Of a stretch of 41,722 nucleotides of DNA, positions 1 to 7,023 are shown piece by piece; position 1 is the first letter of the stretch; each line of letters begins with the position of its first letter. The notes beneath the pieces are model-generated. The model saw only the letters and a program-made list of their open reading frames with translations, did not search any database and was not told the DNA's origin. The translations under genes were made by a program, and so were the position numbers. Source of the stretch: an uncultured Collinsella sp. (GTDB lineage Bacteria > Actinomycetota > Coriobacteriia > Coriobacteriales > Coriobacteriaceae). The stretch spans positions 1-41,722 of the forward strand of contig UQHQ01000019.1 in NCBI GenBank assembly GCA_900540945.1, in the 5' to 3' direction.

Positions 1-375
1 GCAAGCGCCCACCCCACCCCCCCCCTGCACTCGGGCAGCAGCCGCAACCGTGTCGTCGCCCTTGGCGGCGAGAGCGCGGTCAATCAGCTTGCCGGCAGCC
101 TCGACGGACAGGGCCTTGGAAACACCAACGGAAACCATGGGCTTACCGGCGAAACGCTCCGCCTGGACATCCTTGTCGGCTGCGACGACGACGGCCTTGG
201 CACCAGCGATCTCACTCTTGGTGAGCTCGTTCTCGACACCGACCTGGCCATGGGTCTCGACCTTAATGGTCAGACCGCGCTCGGCAGCTGCCTTCTCCAG
301 CGCCTCCTTCGCCATGAAGGTGTGCGCGATGCCGGTCGGGCAACCGGTGGCTGCGATGATGTCAAACTTAGCCAT
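1..375 (-). CDS. PTS fructose transporter subunit IIB (partial, 3' end cut by window edge)
   Basis: EIIB domain of a fructose-type phosphotransferase system. It carries phosphate on a cysteine and passes it to sugar held by the membrane IIC domain. The N-terminus contains ATGCPTGIAHTFMA, the fructose-IIB active-site motif, with the phospho-accepting Cys at about residue 12. The ATG at 375 follows a strong AAGGAGG ribosome site. About 110 residues match an IIB domain. After that the reading frame enters an Ala/Gly-rich stretch with a run of nine G (17-25) and leaves the window, so a IIC domain or gene probably follows. It is divergent from an RpiR-type regulator, which is its likely regulator. 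A perfect 16-bp GC palindrome (397-412) lies in its leader. Specificity beyond fructose-family sugars cannot be told. Confidence 0.88.
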   Translation of the reverse strand, partial: MAKFDIIAATGCPTGIAHTFMAKEALEKAAAERGLTIKVETHGQVGVENELTKSEIAGAKAVVVAADKDVQAERFAGKPMVSVGVSKALSVEAAGKLIDRALAAKGDDTVAAAARVQGGGGVGAC

Positions 376-396
376 GTGTCCCTCCTTCTTGAGTAC

Positions 397-412
397 AGCG
401 CCCGCGGGCGCT
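397..412. promoter_or_regulatory. GC palindrome in leader of the PTS IIB gene
   Basis: AGCGCCCGCGGGCGCT is a perfect 16-bp palindrome 21 bases upstream of the IIB start codon. It lies in the untranslated leader on the minus strand. It could form a hairpin or bind a protein. There is no T-tract, so it is not an obvious terminator. Confidence 0.4.
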
Positions 413-448
413 CCCCTACACGCGCTTAGATACGCGTTTTTCCACACC

Positions 449-540
449 TGAAAGATACCAACCCACCGCTTATATGAGAAGCAATACAGCTCATTTCTCC
501 GGTGAAAGGTTCTTTCATTACCGTAAACGGTCGATGAAAG
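449..540. promoter_or_regulatory. Array of TGAAAG half-sites between PTS IIB and rpiR-type gene
   Basis: TGAAAG occurs at 449-454, 503-508 and 535-540, and its complement CTTTCA at 512-517. Sites 503-517 form an inverted repeat with a 3-bp spacer. CTTTCAT (512-518) and ATGAAAG (534-540) flank a CCGT/ACGG inner palindrome. RpiR-family regulators commonly bind inverted repeats of this general kind, so this is a plausible operator region for the adjacent regulator. Binding is inferred, not shown. Confidence 0.5.
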
Positions 541-648
541 TTTACCATCAACTATTGAAACGGCAAGGTGTATCTTGTAATTGAAAATGCCCGTATACTA
601 CGACATTACAAAACAAGTCCGATTTTCATGCCAGCCAGGAGCCATCCC

Positions 649-1506
649 ATGTCCGATAGCAGCAAGAGCGCACTCTCCCTTATTAGTATGCACAGGGGGT
701 ACAGCGAGTCCGAGCAGCGCATTGTCGACTATATCCTAGAGCACCAGTCCGAGGCCCCGCGTCTGACAGCCGCTCAGCTTTCGCGCGCCGCTGCAACCTC
801 CGAAGCAACCGTCTCGCGCTTCTGCCGCAAACTGGGTTTTGGCAGTTTTCGCAGTTTCCAGTTTTCACTAGCGCGCGATCTGGAAAGCCAGCGCAATGAA
901 GGCCTCACCGACGAGGTCTCGCTCGACAATATGGAGCAGAGCCTCAAGAATATTCTCGCTGCCAAGGTCAGCGAACTCAATGCGACTATCGATGGCATTG
1001 ATCACGACACGCTGACAGCCGTCGTTCACGCGTTTAAGAACGCAGGGGCTATCGAGTTTGCAGCCGTAGGCAACACCAACGCCGTCGCGCTCGACGCGAC
1101 GTTTAAGTTTTCGCAGCTGGGCCTTCGCTGTATGGCAAGCACCATCAGCGAGACCTCGATTGGTTTTGCGCTTACGCTGCGCCCCGGAGATGTCATCGTG
1201 CTGATCTCGAACTCCGGCAAGTCGCGTCGACTGAATCGCATGGCAAAAGCGGCTCGCGGCTGTGGCGCCACCGTTGTCGTCATCAGCAGCGACAGCAAGT
1301 CCCCGCTTGCTCGCCTGGCCGACTACACCTTTAATACTGTGAACCACGAGGCACTGCTCACCACGGGCGACTTTGCGTTCTCCAAGATGAGTGCCACGAT
1401 GATCATCGAGGTTATCTACAACTTCCTGCTGCCCGAGATTGAAGACGCCCGCGAGCATATCAGCTACTACGAGGAGCTCATCCAGCCGGATAAGGTCGTG
1501 GAGTAG
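649..1506 (+). CDS. MurR/RpiR family transcriptional regulator
   Basis: Sugar-responsive DNA-binding regulator of about 285 residues. An N-terminal RpiR helix-turn-helix (roughly residues 5-80) has its recognition region around AQLSRAAATSEATVSRFC (residues 42-59). A C-terminal SIS sugar-phosphate-binding domain (about 135-260) contains ISNSGKS. The start at 649 was preferred because AGGAG lies 7 bases upstream. In-frame ATGs at 568 and 628 lack a comparable ribosome site and would add non-conserved residues. It is divergent from the fructose PTS IIB gene, so it most likely controls that PTS in response to a phosphorylated sugar. Its ligand is unknown. It ends at a convergent bidirectional terminator shared with recN. 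Confidence 0.9.
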   Translation: MSDSSKSALSLISMHRGYSESEQRIVDYILEHQSEAPRLTAAQLSRAAATSEATVSRFCRKLGFGSFRSFQFSLARDLESQRNEGLTDEVSLDNMEQSLKNILAAKVSELNATIDGIDHDTLTAVVHAFKNAGAIEFAAVGNTNAVALDATFKFSQLGLRCMASTISETSIGFALTLRPGDVIVLISNSGKSRRLNRMAKAARGCGATVVVISSDSKSPLARLADYTFNTVNHEALLTTGDFAFSKMSATMIIEVIYNFLLPEIEDAREHISYYEELIQPDKVVE

Positions 1507-1539
1507 GTTTTATCAGGGGACGTTATGTACCGTTCCGAT

Positions 1540-1691
1540 AAAACTATGCCGGTTTACTACGATGAAATCGGAATATGCGACCACATCGTGTTTTAAAAGA
1601 AAACCGCAGGGGTTCTACCTGCGGTTTTCTTTTTACAATTTTAGCTGTGCTCGAGCTACGCCGATTCATCGTAGTAAACCGGCATAGTTTT
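1540..1691. repeat. Long inverted repeat enclosing a terminator (GGGGAC-type intergenic element)
   Basis: The arms at 1540-1571 and 1661-1691 are reverse complements over about 31 bp, with one single-base indel. They surround the terminator hairpin at 1595-1633. Immediately left, at 1516-1521, is GGGGAC, a core also found in the palindromes near 21745, 29431 and 32481. The element fills most of the gap between the convergent rpiR-type and recN genes. It codes for nothing recognisable. It resembles a miniature palindromic repeat, but copy number elsewhere is unknown. Confidence 0.75.
1595..1633. terminator. Bidirectional terminator between rpiR-type gene and recN
   Basis: A perfect 16-bp stem (1595-1610 with 1618-1633) and a 7-base loop. 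It has an A-run on the left and a T-run on the right, so it can terminate transcription from both convergent genes. Confidence 0.85.
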
Positions 1692-1768
1692 TGACGGTCG
1701 GGCCAGACAAGCAAGTGGCGGTGCAACAATTGCTGATATTTTGTCCCCGCCAACACTGTCGGCTCGTT

Positions 1769-3397
1769 CTAGCCTCGAGCCTCTTCCAGCATCTGCTTGG
1801 CGTGTGCCAGGCTTGCCTCCGATTGATCGCCGCTCAGCATGCGGGCGATCTCTGCGATGCGGGCGTCCCCGGCCACCTCATCCAGATGAGTCTGGGGAAC
1901 GTCGCCGGGCTCTTTGCTCACCACGTAGTGTTTGTCGGCCATGACGGCGACCTGCGCCAGGTGAGTTACGACAATCACCTGATGCGTAGCGGCGAGATCT
2001 GCCAGCACGCTCGCGAGGGCACGTGCTGTAGAGCCGCCGACACCGGCATCGACCTCGTCGAACACCAGCGTATCCACGCCGTCCGCGTTACCGAGAACGA
2101 CCTTGCTCGCCAGCATGACGCGGCTCAGCTCGCCGCCCGACGCAATGCGGCGCAGGGGGCGCGGCGTCAATCCGGCACCACTGCGATACAAAAGCTCATA
2201 GCTCGAAGGCCCCGCCAGCGTCCATTCGGCACGCGGAAGATCGCGCGACTCCCAAACGAGCTCGGCGTCGCCCATCTCCAGGCGCGCCATCTGACGGCCA
2301 ACCTCGTGGCAAAAGCGAGGGGCTGCGGTATTCCGCACGCGTTTAAGCGCCTTGGCAGCAGCAAAAAGCTCGCGTTCGGCACACCCGAGCGCCTCGCGAG
2401 CCTTCTTGATCCGCTCATCACCATCATCGACCAGCGACAACAGCTCTTGTGAGCGGTCGCGCATGGCAAAGACATCGTCCATGGTGGGCCCCCACTGACG
2501 CAGTAGGGCCTTAAGATCGGAATAGCGCTCGCGCATACGAGCCAGCTCGCGCGGATCGAAGGCGACCCCATCGCGATAGGTGCGCAGCTCGTTGGCACAA
2601 TCCTCAAGCGAGATACAGGCATCCGAAAGCGCATCGGCGATATCACCCAGCTTGCGATCGACGGCAGCCATACGGGAGAGCTCCGCCACGGCACTGTTCA
2701 CGGCATCGAGTGCTCCCCCTTCGGCAGCAAGCATCGCATGGGCATCGTTGGCCGTGGCCACCAACACCTCGGCATGCTCGGAGCGCGGCAGCAGCTCCTC
2801 GAGCTCCTCATACTCACCCGGCTTGGGGTCGACCTCGGCGATGCGCTCCAGGGCGAAGCGCGCCTCCTCGACGCGACTCCCCTGCGCGCGTGAGGCTTCC
2901 TCCACACGGCGAAGCTCCTTGGCAGCCGCACGCGATGCCTTAAAGCAAGCACGGTAGTGCTCGAGCGCCTCGAGTGCCGGGCGCCCTGCCCAGGCATCGA
3001 CCATGGCAACATGATGCGCCGGGTCGAGCAGGCGCTGGTGCTCGTGCTGACCGCAAAGATCCATCATCACGCCGACGCGCTCCGAAAGTTCGCGCACGCT
3101 GGCGATGCGGCCGTCAATTTTTACGCGGCTGCGGCCCTCGGCAGAAAGGCTGCGCTGCACGGTGACGCCCTCCGTGTCATGCGGGCCATCAAACAGGCGC
3201 GCCTCGACGCTGGCAAGTGCCTCGCCCTCGCGCACCGTCGACGAATCCGCGCGCTCGCCCAAAATGAGCTTGAGTGCCGAGAGCAGCGCGGTCTTACCGG
3301 CGCCGGTTTCTCCAGTCAGAACCGTTAGACCCGTGCTCGGAACCAACGTCGCCTCGCGAATGAGTGCAATGTTGGAAACCTGCAGCTCATCGATCAT
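1769..3397 (-). CDS. recN: DNA repair protein RecN
   Basis: SMC-like ATPase that acts in recombinational repair of double-strand breaks. Length is 542 residues, close to the usual 550. Walker A is GETGAGKT (29-36). A central coiled-coil region follows. The ABC signature SGGELSR begins near residue 420, and Walker B VFDEVDAGVGG near 445. Start MIDELQVSNIALI is typical for the family. The gene overlaps the 3' end of nadK by 11 bases, so translation is coupled. It is the last gene of the tlyA-nadK-recN tail of the cluster and ends at the bidirectional terminator at 1595-1633. Confidence 0.97.
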   Translation of the reverse strand: MIDELQVSNIALIREATLVPSTGLTVLTGETGAGKTALLSALKLILGERADSSTVREGEALASVEARLFDGPHDTEGVTVQRSLSAEGRSRVKIDGRIASVRELSERVGVMMDLCGQHEHQRLLDPAHHVAMVDAWAGRPALEALEHYRACFKASRAAAKELRRVEEASRAQGSRVEEARFALERIAEVDPKPGEYEELEELLPRSEHAEVLVATANDAHAMLAAEGGALDAVNSAVAELSRMAAVDRKLGDIADALSDACISLEDCANELRTYRDGVAFDPRELARMRERYSDLKALLRQWGPTMDDVFAMRDRSQELLSLVDDGDERIKKAREALGCAERELFAAAKALKRVRNTAAPRFCHEVGRQMARLEMGDAELVWESRDLPRAEWTLAGPSSYELLYRSGAGLTPRPLRRIASGGELSRVMLASKVVLGNADGVDTLVFDEVDAGVGGSTARALASVLADLAATHQVIVVTHLAQVAVMADKHYVVSKEPGDVPQTHLDEVAGDARIAEIARMLSGDQSEASLAHAKQMLEEARG

Positions 3398-4247
3398 GGC
3401 GCACTCCGTAGAACACGCGGCTCACCGAGTTATAGAAGCTCTCGGGGCCGTAATCCAGCAGCAGCACATCGCCGGGACCACGGCGCACAGCCACGCTCTC
3501 GACCGTGCCATCGCAGGTAATAAACTGTCCATCGATGGCGATCGCCGGAACGCTCGGGCGGTCATCGGACATAAAAATCTCCACGACATCGCTCGGCGAA
3601 GTCAAAAAGGCGCGAGCCTGAATGGTATGCGGAGCGATGGGCACACAGACCATGCCCGTGTAATCGGGGCTGACAATGGGGCCGCCGGCGGAAAGCGCGT
3701 AGCCGGTGGAGCCGGTCGCCGTCGAAACGACGACGCCGTCACCGCGCAGGCGGTCGATATGATGGCCGGACACCGTGATGTCAAATTCGACCATATCGGA
3801 CAGGGGCCCGCGCGTAAGCGCCATATCGTTGAGGGCAAACGTGCGCACGACATCCTTCGTGCCGTCTTCGCGCACCGAGACGATATCGGCGGCGATGGTG
3901 GCACGGCGGCTCACATGGAGCTCGCCGGACAGGGCATCGCTCACGACTTGCAAAATGTCGCGCTCCTCGGGGCTCGCGGCCGTCAAAAAACCCAAATGAC
4001 CATAGGAAAGACCCAAAATGGGAATCTCGCGGTAGTTGAGAATGCGGGCGGCACGCAGCAGCGTGCCGTCGCCGCCGAGCGTAATAACCAAGTCGGCATC
4101 GTCAACATCGGGCGCGCTCTGGATCTTGGAACGCTGGTCGGCAGCCCATGCGACCTCGTAGCCCTGGCGCGAAAGCCAAAGCTCGAGCATCAGGCCGCTC
4201 TCAACCGCCTCTTGCTTGTAGAAATTGGGAACCAGAAAGACCTTCAT
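3387..4247 (-). CDS. nadK: NAD(+)/NADH kinase
   Basis: Phosphorylates NAD to NADP. The protein is 286 residues. The family GGDGT motif is at 58-62. NDMALTRG (140-147) and ATGSTGYALSAGGP (about 177-190) form the NAD-binding core. Length is normal. Its stop region overlaps the recN start, and its own start overlaps the tlyA stop by 4 bases. The tlyA-nadK-recN order is common in Gram-positive bacteria, which supports all three calls. Confidence 0.96.
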   Translation of the reverse strand: MKVFLVPNFYKQEAVESGLMLELWLSRQGYEVAWAADQRSKIQSAPDVDDADLVITLGGDGTLLRAARILNYREIPILGLSYGHLGFLTAASPEERDILQVVSDALSGELHVSRRATIAADIVSVREDGTKDVVRTFALNDMALTRGPLSDMVEFDITVSGHHIDRLRGDGVVVSTATGSTGYALSAGGPIVSPDYTGMVCVPIAPHTIQARAFLTSPSDVVEIFMSDDRPSVPAIAIDGQFITCDGTVESVAVRRGPGDVLLLDYGPESFYNSVSRVFYGVRHDR

Positions 4248-5056
4248 AGCGTTGCAGCTTTCTCGCTCAAAACCGATACCTGGGAATGCAGCTCATCGTC
4301 GGTGCGTTCGCCGGGGGCAAACCTCGTGCCGTACAGGAAAAACTCAACGTTTCCTTTGGCGCCATGGATGGGCGACACGCACACGTCGCGCGGGAACAGG
4401 CCCTTGGCGGCAAAGAGCCCAATCGCCGCCACGAGCGTATCACGGCGGACGGCTGGGTCGGTCACGATACCGCCCTCGCCCACCAGCGCAGCCGGCGCCT
4501 CAAACTGGGGTTTTACGAGCGTGCAAAACGAACCCGAAGGCTTCAGGCACGCCATCACGGCGTCGATGATATTTGCGATACTCGTAAACGACACATCGCA
4601 CACGGCCAGGTCGATAGCGCCGCCGTAGCCGAGCTCGGGCAGCTGCGTCACGTTGGTGCGTTCATGGAGCGTCACGCGATCGTCTTGGCGCAGCGACCAA
4701 TCAAACTGAGCGCGACCCACATCGACCGAAACGACTGTGGCGGCGCCGCGCTTGAGCAGGCAATCGGTAAAGCCGCCCGTGGAGCATCCCACATCGAGGC
4801 AGGCAAGGCCCGTGAGATCGATACAAAACGCATCGAGCGCGCCCTCGAGCTTGAGCCCGCCGCGCCCAACGTAGGGAATACGACCCTTCACGTGCAACGG
4901 CAGGCCCGGCGTCACCTTAAGGCCCGGTGAGGTCAAACGCTCGCCGCCACTCGAGACCAAGCCGGCCATAAGAGTGCGAAGGGCATCCGCGCGATCGGCG
5001 CAGATGCCCTGTGAAATCAGTTCGTCATCGAGACGCACGCGTTTCATGAATGCCAT
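4244..5056 (-). CDS. tlyA: TlyA family rRNA (cytidine-2'-O)-methyltransferase
   Basis: Predicted 2'-O-methyltransferase of 16S/23S rRNA. An N-terminal S4 RNA-binding domain (about residues 4-60) precedes an RrmJ-type Rossmann domain with SAM motif LDVGCSTGGF (87-96). Candidate catalytic residues are Lys69 in GGLKLEGAL, Asp154 in CDVSFTS and Lys182 in LVKPQFEAP. The ATG at 5056 shares one base with the xseB stop (TGATG), which suggests coupling. An in-frame TTG at 5059 and an ATG at 5047 (MKRVRLDDEL, the more usual N-terminus) are alternatives. It is followed directly by nadK. Confidence 0.93.
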   Translation of the reverse strand: MAFMKRVRLDDELISQGICADRADALRTLMAGLVSSGGERLTSPGLKVTPGLPLHVKGRIPYVGRGGLKLEGALDAFCIDLTGLACLDVGCSTGGFTDCLLKRGAATVVSVDVGRAQFDWSLRQDDRVTLHERTNVTQLPELGYGGAIDLAVCDVSFTSIANIIDAVMACLKPSGSFCTLVKPQFEAPAALVGEGGIVTDPAVRRDTLVAAIGLFAAKGLFPRDVCVSPIHGAKGNVEFFLYGTRFAPGERTDDELHSQVSVLSEKAATL

Positions 5057-5322
5057 CAACCATTCGTATCCGGAGACGCGGCCTGGCTATCCTGGGATTC
5101 GTTTGCCGCATCCTCATCGTATTCCTGCTCGAGCTTATCGGCCTCGCGAGGCGTCAACTCAAACTTATCGACCATATCGACCGCACGGGAGCCCAGCTCA
5201 ATCGCCTCGTCAAACAGATCGAGCGAACGCTCCAGGGACGTATCCTTAGAGCGAACGGTCGCGATAATCTGGTCCAAACGGTCCGAGATCTCGTCGAAGT
5301 TGCGGACGGAACCCTCTGGCAT
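5056..5322 (-). CDS. xseB: Exodeoxyribonuclease VII small subunit
   Basis: Small subunit (88 residues) of the XseA/XseB single-strand exonuclease. The N-terminal half has the characteristic helical hairpin (NFDEISDRLDQIIATV, then SLERSLDLFDEAIELG). The C-terminal 25 residues are acidic and probably disordered. It is placed 2 bases after the nusB stop and overlaps tlyA, so it is inside a tight operon. Its partner xseA, which is often adjacent, is not in this window. Confidence 0.9.
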   Translation of the reverse strand: MPEGSVRNFDEISDRLDQIIATVRSKDTSLERSLDLFDEAIELGSRAVDMVDKFELTPREADKLEQEYDEDAANESQDSQAASPDTNG

Positions 5323-5324
5323 GG

Positions 5325-5909
5325 CTACTCCTCGACGGTACCGGTCTCGGCCTCGGCGACCTCGGCGTCCTCATCGAGAACGCCGGCCGCAGCCTGAGCG
5401 GCGGCGACCTTGGCGGCAGCCTCGGCAGCCTGGGCCTCCTCGCGGGCACGGTCCTCGGCCAGCAGCTCCTGATAGAGATCCTCGCCCGGCAGCTCCTCGC
5501 TACGAGCGATCTTGCCTAGCACGCCGTTGACAAACGACGCGGACTGGTCGGTACCATAGGCCTTGGCAAGCTCGACTGCCTCGTTGATCACGATGGCGTC
5601 CGAGACCTCCTCGTCGGTGAGGAAGCGCATCTCATAGACGGCGATACGCAGCAGATTGCGGTCGGCACCGGGCATACGCATAAGATCCCAGTTCTTGGCG
5701 ACGGAGCGCAGGGCGCAGTCGATGCGGTCGATGTGCTCGTAGGCACCGCGGCACAGCTCCAGCGCGTAGGGATCGAGGGGACCCTTCGAGATCAGGAAAT
5801 CGCCCTCGAGGACGCGCTCGAGCGGGCTGTCCGTGGCCTCGGCCTGGAACAGCAGCTGCAGCGCCTGACTGCGGGCAAGCGTACGCCCGCGATAAACCTT
5901 AAGGCTCAA
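5325..5909 (-). CDS. nusB: Transcription antitermination factor NusB
   Basis: All-helical RNA-binding protein that joins NusE on boxA of rRNA leaders. The N-terminus (GRTLARSQALQLLFQAEA) and the later segment AVYEMRFL...VINEAVELAKAYG...FVNGVLGKI are diagnostic. The core covers about 145 residues. A further 45-residue Ala/Glu-rich tail makes the protein 194 residues, longer than the usual 130-160. It sits 3 bases downstream of the Asp23/Gls24 gene. The efp-nusB neighbourhood is standard in Gram-positive genomes. Confidence 0.95.
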   Translation of the reverse strand: MSLKVYRGRTLARSQALQLLFQAEATDSPLERVLEGDFLISKGPLDPYALELCRGAYEHIDRIDCALRSVAKNWDLMRMPGADRNLLRIAVYEMRFLTDEEVSDAIVINEAVELAKAYGTDQSASFVNGVLGKIARSEELPGEDLYQELLAEDRAREEAQAAEAAAKVAAAQAAAGVLDEDAEVAEAETGTVEE

Positions 5910-5912
5910 AGG

Positions 5913-6275
5913 TTACTCCTTGGGGAAAACGAGGCCGTCGATGCAAACGTCAACGCGCTCGACCTCGACGCCCACCTGGGCGTCGATGGCGGCAACCACG
6001 GCGGCGCGAACGGCCTCGGCGAGTTTCTTGAACGGATAGCCAAAGAACACCACGACGCGCACGGTAAGCGCGAGCTTGTCGCCGATGACCTCGGCCTCGA
6101 CCGCCGGCTCGGAAGCCGGGGCCTTGGACGAAAGCATCATAGAGACAAGGTTGGTGGCAAGGTCCTTGACGCCCACGGAGGCGATGCCCTCGACATCCGT
6201 GACGGCGCGCGAGACGATGGCGGTCAGAACATCGGGCGAAATGCCGATGCCGTCAATCTTGATTTCCTGGGGCAT
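5913..6275 (-). CDS. Asp23/Gls24 family envelope stress response protein
   Basis: A 120-residue member of the Asp23/Gls24 (YqhY) family. It contains ISPDVLTAIVSRAVTDVEGI and the central VRVVVFFGYPFKKLAEAV region. Family members are small cytoplasmic or membrane-associated proteins linked to envelope homeostasis and, in the YqhY branch, to fatty-acid metabolism. The position between efp and nusB matches YqhY of Firmicutes. The ribosome site AGGAGG lies 6 bases upstream of the ATG at 6275. The molecular activity is not known. Confidence 0.9.
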   Translation of the reverse strand: MPQEIKIDGIGISPDVLTAIVSRAVTDVEGIASVGVKDLATNLVSMMLSSKAPASEPAVEAEVIGDKLALTVRVVVFFGYPFKKLAEAVRAAVVAAIDAQVGVEVERVDVCIDGLVFPKE

Positions 6276-6299
6276 GAGTCCTCCTAGAAGAGTTGGTTG

Positions 6300-6863
6300 C
6301 TAGACGCGGGAGACGAACTTGCCGTCGCGGGTGTCAACCTTAATGACCTCGCCCTCGTTGAGGTACATGGGGACCTGGATGACAGCGCCGGTGTCGATGG
6401 TGGCCGGCTTGGTGGAACCCTGGACGGTATCGCCCTTGAAGCCCGGGTCGGTCTGGACGATGGTGGTCTCGATGAACATCGGCGGGGTCACGCCCATGAG
6501 CTCGTCGTCGGCGAAGAGCAGCTGGCAGGTGTCATTCTCGCGCAGCCACTTGGCGTTCTCGCCCACCATATCCTCGGGAACGGGAACCTGCTCGTAGGAC
6601 TCGTTATCCATGAAGATGTAGTCGGCGCCGTCGTTGTAGAGGTACTGGAACTCACGGGTGGTGAGCATGACGCTCTCGAACTTGGTGCCGGCGTTGCAGG
6701 TGTTCTCGACGACGCGGCCGCTCTTGATGTCGCGGGTCTTGTAGCGCACGAAAGCGCCGCCCTTGCCCGGCTTGACGTGCTGGAACTCGACGATGGTGTA
6801 GACCTTGTCCTTAATGCGGAGACCGAGGCCGTTCTTGAAGTCGGCGGTAGAGATAGTAGGCAT
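6300..6863 (-). CDS. efp: Translation elongation factor P
   Basis: Relieves ribosome stalling at polyproline stretches by binding next to the P-site tRNA. The 187 residues and three beta-barrel domains are of normal length. The KOW-like N-terminal domain carries the loop HVKPGKGGAF with Lys34 at the tip. The C-terminus holds the OB domains (TIDTGAVIQVPMYLNEGEVI). The loop is PGKGG, not the PGKGP described for unmodified actinobacterial EF-P, so Lys34 may be modified. An extended -10 box (TATAAT, 6926 to 6921) and AGAAAGG ribosome site give it its own promoter. Confidence 0.97.
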   Translation of the reverse strand: MPTISTADFKNGLGLRIKDKVYTIVEFQHVKPGKGGAFVRYKTRDIKSGRVVENTCNAGTKFESVMLTTREFQYLYNDGADYIFMDNESYEQVPVPEDMVGENAKWLRENDTCQLLFADDELMGVTPPMFIETTIVQTDPGFKGDTVQGSTKPATIDTGAVIQVPMYLNEGEVIKVDTRDGKFVSRV

Positions 6864-6920
6864 AGCGACCTTTCTTGTTATTGGCTAGACGCACAAGCGT
6901 CCAAATTACATACGAGCGAA

Positions 6921-6926
6921 ATTATA
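6921..6926 (-). promoter_or_regulatory. Candidate -10 box of the efp promoter
   Basis: On the minus strand TATAAT is preceded directly by TG, about 58 bases upstream of the efp start. No good -35 hexamer is visible at 17 bp, so it may act like an extended -10 promoter. It lies just downstream of the terminator that ends the previous gene. Confidence 0.6.
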
Positions 6927-6968
6927 CACTTGCAGACGGCGGCTGCGGCGAGCGCATAAAAAGAGAAC

Positions 6969-7000
6969 GCGGGGCGCCCGAATCGTTCCGGACGCCCCGC
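6969..7000 (-). terminator. Rho-independent terminator after the aminopeptidase gene
   Basis: GCGGGGCG pairs with CGCCCCGC. The helix continues through one mismatch to CCG/CGG, with an 8-base loop. On the minus strand it is followed by TTCTCTTTTT. It separates the aminopeptidase from efp. Confidence 0.82.
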
Positions 7001-7023
7001 CTCCAAAAACCCAAATGGATGGT

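Noticed and set aside
3105..4628. A 507-codon plus-strand frame across recN, nadK and tlyA
   Set aside because: It spans three well-supported genes on the other strand and has no coherent protein character.
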